Both the position numbers and the translations under genes were made by a program. 64,000 nucleotides of DNA, from the NCBI RefSeq assembly GCF_002870125.1, contig NZ_PNEO01000001.1, positions 248,001-312,000 on the forward strand, written 5' to 3'. This DNA comes from Burkholderia sp. WAC0059 (lineage in GTDB: Bacteria > Pseudomonadota > Gammaproteobacteria > Burkholderiales > Burkholderiaceae). This document shows, one piece after another, positions 18,420 to 27,164 of the stretch (position 1 is the first letter of the stretch; each line of letters opens with the position of its first letter). A model generated the notes under the pieces. The model had not been told where the DNA came from. It made no database searches and saw nothing but the letters and a program-made list of their open reading frames with translations.

Positions 18420-18926
18420 TTACGGTGAAGCGCGGGGAAGCCATTCCCGCAGACCGTGCGGCATCCCGTGAACGACGACGAACCAGGCGGCGAGCCACGA
18501 CGCGCCGACGATCAGCAGATCGCAGCGGCCGCTGTTCCACCAGTTGAGCGAATGACGTCCCGCGATCCACGGCACGCCGAGCGGGTTCGGCCAGTCGGCC
18601 AGCAAATGGACGAGGCCGCCGAGCGCGAAGCCGAACAGCGGGGCGGCGAGCGGCCGATGGCCGAGGCGGCAATACGACCACGCGAGCAGCACGATCCAGC
18701 CGATGCCCCAATGCGTGAGCGAACGATGCGCGATCCAGCGTCGACGGCTGCGCGTCCACCAGGCCACTTCGAGCCAGTCCGGCGCCGAGCCGCCGGCCAC
18801 GCCGCAAGCGAGTGCCGCGACGGCCCCCAGATATGCGGGGCCGGCCGCGCCCGCGCGGGCGACGACGACGGCCGCGACGACGCCGGCGGCCCAGCCGGTT
18901 GCGTGATGTGCGTTGCCAGATGCCAT
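18420..18926 (-). CDS. YdjM/DUF457-type membrane-bound metal-dependent hydrolase family protein
   Basis: A 168-residue inner-membrane protein with about four helices. It carries the family histidine and aspartate motifs: NAHHATG near the N-terminus, GGSAPDWLE, HRSLTHWG and LLADWPNPLGVPW. These are the putative metal ligands of the YdjM (DUF457) family. In E. coli ydjM is an SOS gene; no LexA box is seen directly upstream here, although the LexA-linked uvrA is nearby. Its catalytic activity is not established for the family. Confidence 0.8.
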   Translation of the reverse strand: MASGNAHHATGWAAGVVAAVVVARAGAAGPAYLGAVAALACGVAGGSAPDWLEVAWWTRSRRRWIAHRSLTHWGIGWIVLLAWSYCRLGHRPLAAPLFGFALGGLVHLLADWPNPLGVPWIAGRHSLNWWNSGRCDLLIVGASWLAAWFVVVHGMPHGLREWLPRASP

Positions 18927-19045
18927 GAGGAAGCGAAGCGCGGAGAAGCGGCGGCACGCCTTCTCCTTTCGGAGCGGCGCCGCTCGCGAGCGGAAGGCGC
19001 GGCGGTTAGAGGCGGTTAAGGGCGGTTAAGGTGTTTGGAAGCGGC

Positions 19046-19399
19046 TCAGATGGCGCAGCGCGCGATGTCGTAGCGCAGCTCGGCTTCGGGCGGATCGTTC
19101 GACGTGCCTTGCGTGACGCGCACGGTCGAGCCCTGCGGCGACGGCGCGAGCGCGACGAAGTAGGACGCGTGCGAGCGCGAGCCGACGGTCAGCTCGGTCA
19201 CGCCGTCCTGCTCGTCTTCGTGCACGCGCGGCAGGCGGTCTTCGAGGCATTCGGCGACCGACGATGCCGGGCGCGTCGACGCGATGTAGATCATCGGCGT
19301 GGCGGCCGCGGCGTCGGCGGGATTGCCCGGGGCCGAACCGCAGGCGGCCAGCAGGGCGGCGACGGACACGATGGACACGGCGGGCAGCAATGCTTTCAT
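19046..19399 (-). CDS. Small lipoprotein of unknown function
   Basis: A 117-residue predicted lipoprotein. The start MKALLPAVSIVSVAALLAAC gives a signal peptide with lipobox LAAC (lipid Cys 20), and the ATG at 19399 fits this better than the upstream in-frame ATG. The mature part has two further Cys (AECLED and the C-terminal RCAI), possibly a disulfide. I do not recognise the domain; similar short lipoproteins occur in Burkholderia relatives. Confidence 0.7.
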   Translation of the reverse strand: MKALLPAVSIVSVAALLAACGSAPGNPADAAAATPMIYIASTRPASSVAECLEDRLPRVHEDEQDGVTELTVGSRSHASYFVALAPSPQGSTVRVTQGTSNDPPEAELRYDIARCAI

Positions 19400-19550
19400 G
19401 ATTCGCAGGGGGCGGGAGGATATGGTCAGCGAGTATACGCAAGCTCGCGCGCGTTCGTGCGTAAGAAGATGCAACGGGGGCGCGGCGAAGGCATTAAATT
19501 GCGGCGCCGGCCGGCGGCCGCGATGTCGGGCGCGGCGGCGCGCGTACGCG

Positions 19551-19979
19551 TCAGCCCTGCTGGCAGAAGATGGCGGTCAGGAGCGGTCCGGCGTGATGCA
19601 CGATTGCCGTCGTGTTGCCGGCCGCCGCGACGGCGGCCTGGACCTTCGCGAGCGAGCCGAGCACGACGGCGCCGTAGGCCGACGGGGCGATCGGCGTGCC
19701 GCTGCCGGTATGGAACAGCGGGTCGTTCTCCTCGTAGCCCACGATCGCGAACACGGTGAAGCCGTATGCCCTCAGATGCACGCCGCGCTGCGGCCAGAAT
19801 GCGTTGATCGAGTTGCTTTCGACCCGCATCGGCTGGCTCTCGATCAATTGCTGGTCGATGAGCCCCGAGACGAACGTGTGGGCGGATTCGCTGCAGGTGA
19901 GCGCGTCGTCGAGGGGCGCGGCCGCCTGGCTGCAGAGCGGCAAGGCCGCGACGCAAAAGGACAAAAAGAAACGTTTCAT
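19551..19979 (-). CDS. Exported hypothetical protein (142 aa)
   Basis: The ATG at 19979 opens a clear Sec signal peptide (MKRFFLSFCVAALPLCSQA, cleavage after about residue 19), so the mature protein is periplasmic or secreted, about 123 residues. Two Cys remain (TCSES near the N-terminus and the C-terminal FCQQG), consistent with one disulfide. No known domain is recognised. It is divergent from the phosphatidyltransferase operon. Confidence 0.7.
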   Translation of the reverse strand: MKRFFLSFCVAALPLCSQAAAPLDDALTCSESAHTFVSGLIDQQLIESQPMRVESNSINAFWPQRGVHLRAYGFTVFAIVGYEENDPLFHTGSGTPIAPSAYGAVVLGSLAKVQAAVAAAGNTTAIVHHAGPLLTAIFCQQG

Positions 19980-20215
19980 TCGAATGCGCGAGAAGGCCGG
20001 CACTGTGCCGTCGCGCGAGGCCGCGGGGGCGGCCGGCGGGCGGGGCCGTCCGGTCGGTTGGGTTTGCACTCTACGCCCGTTTGTCCGGAGGCGCTTTCTG
20101 CGCCGCCGCGGCGGGCCCTTTCGCGTAGCGCGGATCGTGCCCGCTGCGGGCTCGAACGCGTCAAAAGAGCCGGGAAATCGGCAAGTTTTCCTCAAGACGT
20201 ATATATTTGCGGGTT

Positions 20216-20911
20216 ATGACCAGAAAAGACCCGCCTGTAAAAACCGTGCCGCATGCCGTGCCGCTGCCCCGAACCTGGGACGCGCGCGCCGCGCGCTGGC
20301 TCGTCACGCCGCTCGCGGACACGCCGGTCACGCCGAATCATCTGACCACGGTGCGCCTCGCCATCGGGCTCGCCGGCGCATTTTACCTGGCGCGCGGCGG
20401 CTTTGCACAGGTCAACATCGGGGCGCTGCTGATCGTCCTGTCGAATTTCGTCGACCACACCGACGGCGAGCTCGCGCGCATCAGCGGCAAGACGAGCCGC
20501 ATCGGTCATTTCTACGACCTCGCGGCCGACGCGCTCGTGACGGTGCTGCTGTTCCTCGGCATGGGCTGCGGTCTCGCCCGGCAGATGCCGGCCGCCGACT
20601 GGCGCGTGCCGCCCCAGGTGCTCGGCGGCGCGGCAGGCGTCGCGGTCGCGCTGATCTTCTTCCTGCGCATGCGCATCGAGGAAATGGCGGGCAAGGCCGG
20701 CACGCGGCAGGCGTTCGTCGGCGGGTTCGAGACCGAAGACGTGCTTTACCTGCTGCCGCTCGTCACGCTCACCGGCGTCGTGGCGCCGTTCGTCGCCGTC
20801 GCGTCGATCGGGGCGCCGCTGTTCGCGCTGTGGGTGGTGTTCGATTACTGGCGCGTCGCGCGCCGCAACGGCGCCGCGAAGGCAGCCCGTCAGATGTGGA
20901 TCGGCAGATGA
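20216..20911 (+). CDS. CDP-alcohol phosphatidyltransferase family protein
   Basis: A 231-residue polytopic inner-membrane enzyme that joins a CDP-activated moiety to an alcohol acceptor in phospholipid synthesis. The catalytic signature D-x2-D-G-x2-A-R-x8-G-x3-D-x3-D is complete in DHTDGELARISGKTSRIGHF followed by YDLAAD, around residues 80-105. About five membrane helices are visible. I chose the ATG at 20216; an in-frame TTG lies 9 bp upstream. Its stop overlaps the next start by ATGA, so it is translationally coupled to the oxygenase. The activated head group is unknown. Confidence 0.88.
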   Translation: MTRKDPPVKTVPHAVPLPRTWDARAARWLVTPLADTPVTPNHLTTVRLAIGLAGAFYLARGGFAQVNIGALLIVLSNFVDHTDGELARISGKTSRIGHFYDLAADALVTVLLFLGMGCGLARQMPAADWRVPPQVLGGAAGVAVALIFFLRMRIEEMAGKAGTRQAFVGGFETEDVLYLLPLVTLTGVVAPFVAVASIGAPLFALWVVFDYWRVARRNGAAKAARQMWIGR

Positions 20912-21762
20912 GCGAACAGGCAGAACAAGAATCGGCGGAACAGGAAACGGTTGCCGCGCTTTCCGCTCAGGGTCGTTTTCGTTCCGGGGATGCCGTTTCG
21001 CCTGCGCCCGCGTCCGATCCCGACGGGGCCGTCGCGCTCGCGCTTCGCGGGTTCGACACGCCGACGCTGCGCAACGAATACGTCGGGCAGGGCGCGTTCC
21101 TCTATCTTTCCGAATTCCTGCCGCCCGAGGCGACCGCGCAACTGGCCGCCAGCGCCCGCGCCCTGCTGCCCGAGGTGAACCGCAACTACCTGCCCGGCCA
21201 CAAGCAGGGCGGCAGCGTGAGCCGTCATGCGATCGACCGGCTCGCGCCGTTCATCGCGCAGCTTTACCGCTCGCCGGCGCTGCTCGGCTGGCTCGAAAAG
21301 ATTACGGGCGACCGGCTCCAGCTTTCGCCCGACGACGATCCGCACGCCTACGCGCTCTACTACTACACGCGCGCCGGCGACCACATCGGTTGGCACTACG
21401 ACACCTCGTACTACGACGGGCGCCGCTACACGCTGCTGCTCGGCGTCATCGAGGAGTCGTCGTGCCGGCTCGAATACGAACTGCATACGCGCAACGACAG
21501 CGTGCCCGACGTGCCCGGCTCGGTTCAGTATCCGCCGGGTTCGATGGTGCTGTTCGACGGCGACGCGTTGCGCCACCGCGTGACGCCGGCCGCCGAGGGC
21601 GACATGCGCGTGTCGCTGACCTTCGAGTACGTGACCGATCCGAACATGCGTCCGTGGCGGCGTTTCGTGTCGAACATGAAGGACGCCATCGCCTACTTCG
21701 GTTTCCGTCAGGTGTTCAGCAACGCCCTGCGCATGCGCCGTCGCAACGGGGACGCCGCGTGA
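20908..21762 (+). CDS. 2OG-Fe(II) oxygenase (HalD/prolyl-4-hydroxylase type)
   Basis: A 284-residue soluble non-haem iron dioxygenase. Iron and 2-oxoglutarate ligands can be placed: HYD in HIGWHYDTSYYDGRRYT, the distal His in LRHRVTP, and the Arg in MRVSLTFEY. The N-terminal 45 residues are low-complexity. It overlaps the phosphatidyltransferase by 4 nt (ATGA) and the HpnL-like gene by 4 nt (GTGA). Tight coupling to lipid genes suggests that it hydroxylates a lipid or head-group precursor. That is an inference from context. Confidence 0.85.
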   Translation: MSEQAEQESAEQETVAALSAQGRFRSGDAVSPAPASDPDGAVALALRGFDTPTLRNEYVGQGAFLYLSEFLPPEATAQLAASARALLPEVNRNYLPGHKQGGSVSRHAIDRLAPFIAQLYRSPALLGWLEKITGDRLQLSPDDDPHAYALYYYTRAGDHIGWHYDTSYYDGRRYTLLLGVIEESSCRLEYELHTRNDSVPDVPGSVQYPPGSMVLFDGDALRHRVTPAAEGDMRVSLTFEYVTDPNMRPWRRFVSNMKDAIAYFGFRQVFSNALRMRRRNGDAA

Positions 21763-22769
21763 CGCGGGCCGCGCTCCTGCTGCTGTCGGCTGGCACGGCG
21801 CTGTTCGTCGCGCTGCTGGTGTGGCAGGGGGTCGGCCCGGTGATGAACACGCTCGCCGTGGCCGGCTGGGGGCTCGTGCTGGTCGCGGCCTTCCATCTCG
21901 TGCCGCTCGCGTTCGACGCGGCGGCGATCGGCGTGCTGTTCGGCCGCGCCGAAACCGCGAGCGGGCGCGATGCGCTCTTCGCGCGCTGGAGCGGCGAGTC
22001 GGTCAACAGCCTGTTGCCCGCGGGCCAGATCGGCGGGCCCGTCGTGATGGTGCGCCAGCTCGCGCAGCGCGGCATGCGCATGCGGGACGCCGCGGCCGCC
22101 ATCACGGTCAGCACGACGCTGCAGGCGCTCGCGCAGATCGTGTTCGCCGTCTCCGGCATCCTGCTGTTCGGGCTGTACGCGGAGCAGAAGGTGTCGGGCG
22201 ACCTGCGGCTCGCGGCCGGCATCGCGACCGGCGCGCTGGCCGTGCTGATCGGGCTCTTCTACGTCGCGCAGCGGCGCGGGTTGTTCGGGCGGATGCTGCG
22301 CGTCGTCTCGCGCGTGTTCGGCAAGCGGGACTGGTCGTCGCTGACGATGCGCGCCGACGCCGTCGACGCCGCCGTGCAGGCGCTGTATCGCGCGCGCGGC
22401 CGGGCGGCGGCGAGCTTCGCGCTCAGTTTCGTCGGCTGGCTCGTCGGCACGGGCGAAGTGTGGCTCGCGCTGCGCTTTCTCGGTCATCCGGTCGGTTGGC
22501 TCGACGCGTTGCTGCTCGAAAGCATCGGCCAGGCCATTCGCGGCGCGGCCTTCGCGATTCCGGGCTCGCTGGGTGTGCAGGAGGGCGGCTATCTGCTGCT
22601 CGCGCCGCTCGTCGGCCTGCCGCCGGACGCGGCGCTCGCGCTTTCGCTCGTCAAGCGCGCGCGCGAAATCCTGCTCGGCCTGCCGGGCCTGTTGTATCTG
22701 CACGTCAGTGAACGAAGCTGGCAGCGCCGGCGCGCCATTCGCGTGCCGGCCGTAGAAACGGTCGATTGA
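21759..22769 (+). CDS. HpnL/flippase-like lysylphosphatidylglycerol-synthase-TM family protein
   Basis: A 336-residue inner-membrane protein with about eight helices, beginning at the GTG that overlaps the oxygenase stop. SGESVNSLLPAGQIGGPVVMVRQL and IRGAAFAIPGSLGVQEGGYLLL, each given here as the parts ESVNSLLPAGQIGG and IPGSLGVQEGGY, are hallmarks of the HpnL-like (TIGR03476-type) branch of this superfamily. No soluble aminoacyl-transferase domain is attached. HpnL-like proteins are linked to lipid or hopanoid transport; here it could flip or export the lipid made by its neighbours. Confidence 0.82.
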   Translation: MTRAALLLLSAGTALFVALLVWQGVGPVMNTLAVAGWGLVLVAAFHLVPLAFDAAAIGVLFGRAETASGRDALFARWSGESVNSLLPAGQIGGPVVMVRQLAQRGMRMRDAAAAITVSTTLQALAQIVFAVSGILLFGLYAEQKVSGDLRLAAGIATGALAVLIGLFYVAQRRGLFGRMLRVVSRVFGKRDWSSLTMRADAVDAAVQALYRARGRAAASFALSFVGWLVGTGEVWLALRFLGHPVGWLDALLLESIGQAIRGAAFAIPGSLGVQEGGYLLLAPLVGLPPDAALALSLVKRAREILLGLPGLLYLHVSERSWQRRRAIRVPAVETVD

Positions 22770-22809
22770 TCAAAGACCCTCACACGTTTTCGGGGAGAAC
22801 GCTTTTCGC

Positions 22810-23589
22810 ATGCGCGCCATCATTCTTGCCGCGGGTCTCGGCCTGCGTCTTCAGCAACAGCCTGGAGAACAATTTCCGAAATGCCTGCTGCGCTTCGAGG
22901 GCGTGACGCTGCTCGAACGGCACCTGCAACTGCTCGAAGCGTTGGACGTGACAGAGGTGACGCTGGCGCTGGGCTTCCAGCCCGAGCGCGTGGAGGCGGA
23001 ACTCGCGCGCATCGGCTGGCCGCATGAAGTGGAGATCGTGCTGAACCCGCGCTTCGACCTGGGCAGCGTGCTGACGGTGCATTGCGTGGCCGGAGCGCTC
23101 GAACGCGGCGGCGACGTGCTGCTGATGGATGCGGACGTGCTCTACGACGAGCGGGTGCTCGGGCCGCTGGTGGCGGGCGCGGGCCCGGCGAACCGTCTGC
23201 TGATTGACCGCGACTTCGAAGCCGGCGACGAGCCGGTGAAGCTGTGTCTGCGAAACGGGGTACCGGTGGAGCTGCGCAAGCAGGTGGCGGTGAGCCTCGA
23301 GTACGACACGATCGGGGAGTCGGTGGGATTTTTCCGGTTGAACGAAGAGACGGCGCGGCGGTTCGCGCGGATCGTGGCGGGCTATGTGGAGGGCGGGCGC
23401 TCGAACCTGCCGCACGAAGAGGCGTTGCGCGACCTGCTGCTGGAGCGCGGAGCGCAGTTCGAGACGGCGGACGTGACGGGCGCGCCGTGGATCGAGATAG
23501 ATTTTCCCAACGATGTGACGCGCGCCGCGCAGCAGGTGCTGCCGCAATTGCGGCCGGTGGCGAGCCGCGCGAAACAGGCTGCGCTGTAG
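22810..23589 (+). CDS. MobA-like/phosphocholine cytidylyltransferase-family nucleotidyltransferase
   Basis: A 259-residue soluble NTP-transferase. The nucleotide-binding N-terminus AIILAAGLGLRL is followed by PKCLLRFEG; DADVLYD near residue 110 is the metal-binding DxD-like segment, and WIEIDFPNDVTRA near the C-terminus matches the sugar/choline-phosphate nucleotidyltransferase closing motif. It lies 40 bp after the HpnL-like gene. It probably makes the CDP- or NDP-activated head group used by the phosphatidyltransferase at the head of the operon. The exact substrate (choline phosphate, a phosphonate or another alcohol phosphate) is not determined. Confidence 0.85.
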   Translation: MRAIILAAGLGLRLQQQPGEQFPKCLLRFEGVTLLERHLQLLEALDVTEVTLALGFQPERVEAELARIGWPHEVEIVLNPRFDLGSVLTVHCVAGALERGGDVLLMDADVLYDERVLGPLVAGAGPANRLLIDRDFEAGDEPVKLCLRNGVPVELRKQVAVSLEYDTIGESVGFFRLNEETARRFARIVAGYVEGGRSNLPHEEALRDLLLERGAQFETADVTGAPWIEIDFPNDVTRAAQQVLPQLRPVASRAKQAAL

Positions 23590-23725
23590 TGCAACCGCGA
23601 GGCCTCCCGCCGTTGCAGGCACGACGACCCCCGACCCAATCGACCCGATCGGTTCAACCGGCCGGACGCCGATGCGATAATGGCGGCTTTACGCGGGCGG
23701 CCGACGCCGTCCGTCGTCCCGAACC

Positions 23726-25129
23726 ATGCCTCTAGCCCTCGGCGCCTTCATCGTCCCGCTCATCGTGGCCTGCGCGATGTTCATGGAGAACGTCGACGCC
23801 ACGGTGATCGTCACTTCGCTGCCGACGCTGGCCCGCGACCTGGGCCAGGACCCCATCACGATGAAACTCGCCGTCACGAGCTACGTGATCGGCCTCGGCG
23901 TGTTCATTCCGATCTGCGGCTGGGTGGCGGACCGGTACGGCTCGCGCACGGTGTTCCGCACGGCCATCGGCATTTTCATCGCGGGCTCGCTGCTGTGCGC
24001 GGCCTGCACGTCGCTGCCGATGCTCGTCGTCGCGCGCTTCGTGCAGGGCATCGGCGGCGCGATGATGGTGCCCGTCGGGCGCATCATCATCTTCCGCTCG
24101 GTGCCGAAGTCGGACTTCATCCGCGCCGTCAACTACCTGACCATACCGGCCCTGCTCGGCCCCGTGGTCGGGCCGCCGCTCGGCGGGTTCATCACGACCT
24201 ATCTGCACTGGCGCCTGATCTTCTTCATCAACATCCCGATCGGCGTGCTCGGCATCTGGCTCACCAACCGCCACATCGCGAACATGCACGAGGAGCATCC
24301 GGGTCCGCTCGACTGGTTCGGCTTCGTGCTGTCCGCCGGCGGCGCGTCGCTGTTCATGCTCGGGCTCTCGCTCGTCGGCAGCGGGCTCGTGTCGTTCGGG
24401 CACGCGGTGGGCATGTGCCTTGCTGGAGCCCTGCTGCTCGTCGGCTACTGGTTTTATGCGCGCCGCGTCGAGCGGCCGGTGCTCGATCTGCGTCTGTTGA
24501 ACATCCCGAGCTTTCACGCCAGCGTCGCGGGCGGCTCGCTCTTCCGCATCGGCCTCGGCTCGGTGCCGTTCCTGCTGCCGCTCGCCCTGCAGGAGGGACT
24601 CGGGATGACGGCGTTCCTGTCGGGCTCGATCACCTGCGCGTCGGCGTTCGGCTCGATGTTCATGAAGACGATCGCCTCGCGCGTGCTGCGCAGTTTCGGT
24701 TTCCGGCGCGTGCTGATCGTCAACGCGGTGCTGGCGGGCGCGGCGATCGCCGTGTGCGGCACGTTTCATCCCGGCATGTCGCGCTGGCTGATCTGGGGCA
24801 TCGTGCTGCTGGGTGGGTTCTTCCCGTCGCTGCAGTTCACGAGCCTCAATTCGCTCGCCTACGCCGACATCCCGTCGCGGGACATCGGCCGCGCGACGAG
24901 CGTGGCGAGCGTGATCCAGCAGGTGTCGCTCGGTCTCGGCGTGACGATCGCCGGCCTCGCGTTGCAGGCGTCCCATCGTCTGCAGGGTCACGCGACGATC
25001 GTCTGGTCGGATTTCTGGCCCGCGTTCCTCGTGGTCGGGCTGTTTTGCGCGGCGTCGATTCCGGTCACGTCGCGGCTGCCGGCCTCGGCCGGCGCCGAGA
25101 TCGCGCGCGGGCGGCGCGAGGCGGCCTGA
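23726..25129 (+). CDS. DHA2-family MFS efflux transporter
   Basis: A 467-residue inner-membrane drug:proton antiporter-like protein, about 14 helices. Helix 1 has ENVDATVIVTSLPTLA, the DHA2 signature with its buried Asp; the loop motif A is GWVADRYGSRTVFR; helix 5 has the antiporter motif C form LLGPVVGPPLGGFI. No membrane-fusion partner is adjacent, so it may act alone. The substrate is unknown. It closely resembles the transporter encoded at 29463-30905, suggesting paralogues. Confidence 0.9.
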   Translation: MPLALGAFIVPLIVACAMFMENVDATVIVTSLPTLARDLGQDPITMKLAVTSYVIGLGVFIPICGWVADRYGSRTVFRTAIGIFIAGSLLCAACTSLPMLVVARFVQGIGGAMMVPVGRIIIFRSVPKSDFIRAVNYLTIPALLGPVVGPPLGGFITTYLHWRLIFFINIPIGVLGIWLTNRHIANMHEEHPGPLDWFGFVLSAGGASLFMLGLSLVGSGLVSFGHAVGMCLAGALLLVGYWFYARRVERPVLDLRLLNIPSFHASVAGGSLFRIGLGSVPFLLPLALQEGLGMTAFLSGSITCASAFGSMFMKTIASRVLRSFGFRRVLIVNAVLAGAAIAVCGTFHPGMSRWLIWGIVLLGGFFPSLQFTSLNSLAYADIPSRDIGRATSVASVIQQVSLGLGVTIAGLALQASHRLQGHATIVWSDFWPAFLVVGLFCAASIPVTSRLPASAGAEIARGRREAA

Positions 25130-25282
25130 ATCGGGTCTGATTTCGACCGGCGTTGCCGCCGGCCGCGGCCTGGGCGGCGAAAGAATTCTGCGGAGGGCGC
25201 TTGCCGGTCTGCCGCCGGGGCAGGGCGATGGGCACGGCAAGCGTCCAGATAGAAGGCCGGATACCAGCAAGGAGGAGTCCCG

Positions 25283-27010
25283 ATGAAATGGATGGACCGA
25301 ACCCGCCAGTCCGCCGGCGCCCTCGCGCTCGCCACGCTGACGGCCGCGAGCGCCTGTTTCGTGCCGGCGTCGCCGGCTTTCGCGAAGGCCCCGGCGCAAC
25401 CCGTCGTGCTCGACGCGGCGGCGGTGGCCGTCGCGGACCGGTACGCGGCCGACGTCGCGACGCAGATCCTCCACGAAGGCGGCAACGCGGTGGACGCGGC
25501 CGTCGCGATCGCCTTCACACTGGCAGTGACGTATCCGGAGGCAGGCAACATCGGCGGCGGCGGCTTCATGACGCTGTACGTGAACGGCAAGCCCTACTTC
25601 CTCGACTATCGCGAGCGCGCGCCGCTTGCGGCCACGCGCACGATGTACCTCGATGACAAGGGCAACGTGATTCCGGGCAAGAGCCTTTACGGCTACGACG
25701 CCGTAGGCGTGCCCGGCACCGTGGCCGGCATGTGGGCCGCGCAGCGCCGCTTCGGCCGGCTGCCGTGGAAGCAGGTGCTTGCGCCGGCGATCGGTTATGC
25801 GCGCAACGGCTTCGTGGTCGACGCGCTGCTGGCGAAGCGCCACGACGATTCGTCGAAGGACTTCGGCGGCAAGACGAATTTCGACCAGTATTTCGGCGGT
25901 CTGAAGGAAGGCGCCGTTTTCCGGCAGCCGGAGCTGGCCACCGTGCTGACGCGCATTGCCGACCAGGGCGAGCAGGACTTCTACGACGGCGAGACGGCCG
26001 ATTTGATCGCGGCCGCGATGAAGGGGCACGGCCTCCTCACGAAGCAGGATCTCGAACAGTACCGGGCCGTCTGGCGCGCGCCCATCGTCGCCGACTGGAA
26101 CGGCTACCGCGTGATCACGGCGCCCCCGCCGAGCTCGGGCGGCGTCGGGCTCGTGCAGATGCTGAAGATGCGCGCGGACCTACAGCCCGAATTCCAGGGC
26201 GTCGCGCTGAATTCGGCGCAGTACATCCATCTCGTCGCCGAAATCGAAAAGCGCGTGTTCGCGGACCGCGCCCAGTATCTCGGCGACCCCGACTTCTACA
26301 AGGTGCCGGTCGCGCAGCTCATCGACGACGCCTACCTCACGAAGCGCGCGGCCGAGGTGAACCCGAACGAGCCGTCGGACACGAAGAGCGTCGAGCCGGG
26401 CCTCGGCATGTCGATGCCGGAGAAGGCGGAGACCACGCACTTTTCCGTGGTCGACAAATGGGGCAACGCGGTCTCGAACACCTACACGATCAACGGCTAT
26501 TTCGGCTCCGGCGTGGTCGTGCCCGGCACCGGCATCGTGCTCAACGACGAAATGGACGACTTCGCCGCGAAGCCGGGCGTGCCGAACATGTTCGGCGTGG
26601 TCGGCAGCGACGCGAACTCGATCGCGCCGGGCAAGCGGCCGCTCTCGTCGATGTCGCCGACCATCCTGACGAAGGACGGCAAGGTGGCGCTCGTCATCGG
26701 CACGCCGGGCGGCTCGCGCATCTTTACGACGATCTTCCAGGTCATCAGCAACGTCTACGACTTTCACATGTCGCTCAGGGACGCCGTGGCCGCGATGCGT
26801 TTCCACCACCAGTTGCTGCCGCCGAACACGATTTTCTGGGAGCCCTACGAGCCGATCGACGGCACGCTCGCGAAGCAGGTCGAGGCGAAAGGCTACGTGC
26901 TGAAGGGACAGAACTACAACGGCGACGTCCAGGCGATCGAGGTCGAGGGCAGGACGCCCGAGCCCGTCGCCGACCCGCGCGGACGCGGCGTGACGCGCGT
27001 GATTCCGTAG
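25283..27010 (+). CDS. ggt: Gamma-glutamyltransferase
   Basis: A 575-residue periplasmic gamma-glutamyltranspeptidase precursor that hydrolyses glutathione and gamma-glutamyl compounds. The signal peptide ends at ASPAFA (about residue 34). The autoprocessing site and nucleophile is Thr 384 in ETTHFSVVDKWGNAVS, which would divide the protein into large and small subunits. EAGNIGGGGFM, the SSMSP oxyanion-hole pair and the GTPGGSR loop are all present. A purine-rich ribosome-binding site (AAGGAGG) precedes the ATG. It appears monocistronic. Confidence 0.95.
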   Translation: MKWMDRTRQSAGALALATLTAASACFVPASPAFAKAPAQPVVLDAAAVAVADRYAADVATQILHEGGNAVDAAVAIAFTLAVTYPEAGNIGGGGFMTLYVNGKPYFLDYRERAPLAATRTMYLDDKGNVIPGKSLYGYDAVGVPGTVAGMWAAQRRFGRLPWKQVLAPAIGYARNGFVVDALLAKRHDDSSKDFGGKTNFDQYFGGLKEGAVFRQPELATVLTRIADQGEQDFYDGETADLIAAAMKGHGLLTKQDLEQYRAVWRAPIVADWNGYRVITAPPPSSGGVGLVQMLKMRADLQPEFQGVALNSAQYIHLVAEIEKRVFADRAQYLGDPDFYKVPVAQLIDDAYLTKRAAEVNPNEPSDTKSVEPGLGMSMPEKAETTHFSVVDKWGNAVSNTYTINGYFGSGVVVPGTGIVLNDEMDDFAAKPGVPNMFGVVGSDANSIAPGKRPLSSMSPTILTKDGKVALVIGTPGGSRIFTTIFQVISNVYDFHMSLRDAVAAMRFHHQLLPPNTIFWEPYEPIDGTLAKQVEAKGYVLKGQNYNGDVQAIEVEGRTPEPVADPRGRGVTRVIP

Positions 27011-27021
27011 CGCGGGCGCGA

Positions 27022-27054
27022 GCCTTGCCGGGGGCGCGGCGGGCCCGGCAGGGC
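27022..27054 (+). terminator. Terminator-like hairpin after ggt
   Basis: GCCTTGCCGGG at 27022-27032 pairs with CCCGGCAGGGC at 27044-27054 (11 bp with one G-U) around an 11-nt loop. There is no T-run, so a true intrinsic terminator is uncertain. Confidence 0.35.
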
Positions 27055-27164
27055 CGCCGCGTCACGGCGCGAGCAGACCGGCACCGATCCAGGTTACTCT
27101 TTCGCAGCAGGCGAAGGACGCGCGCGCCGCGCAATGCGCCTGCACTATCGCGGGGCATTGTGTC

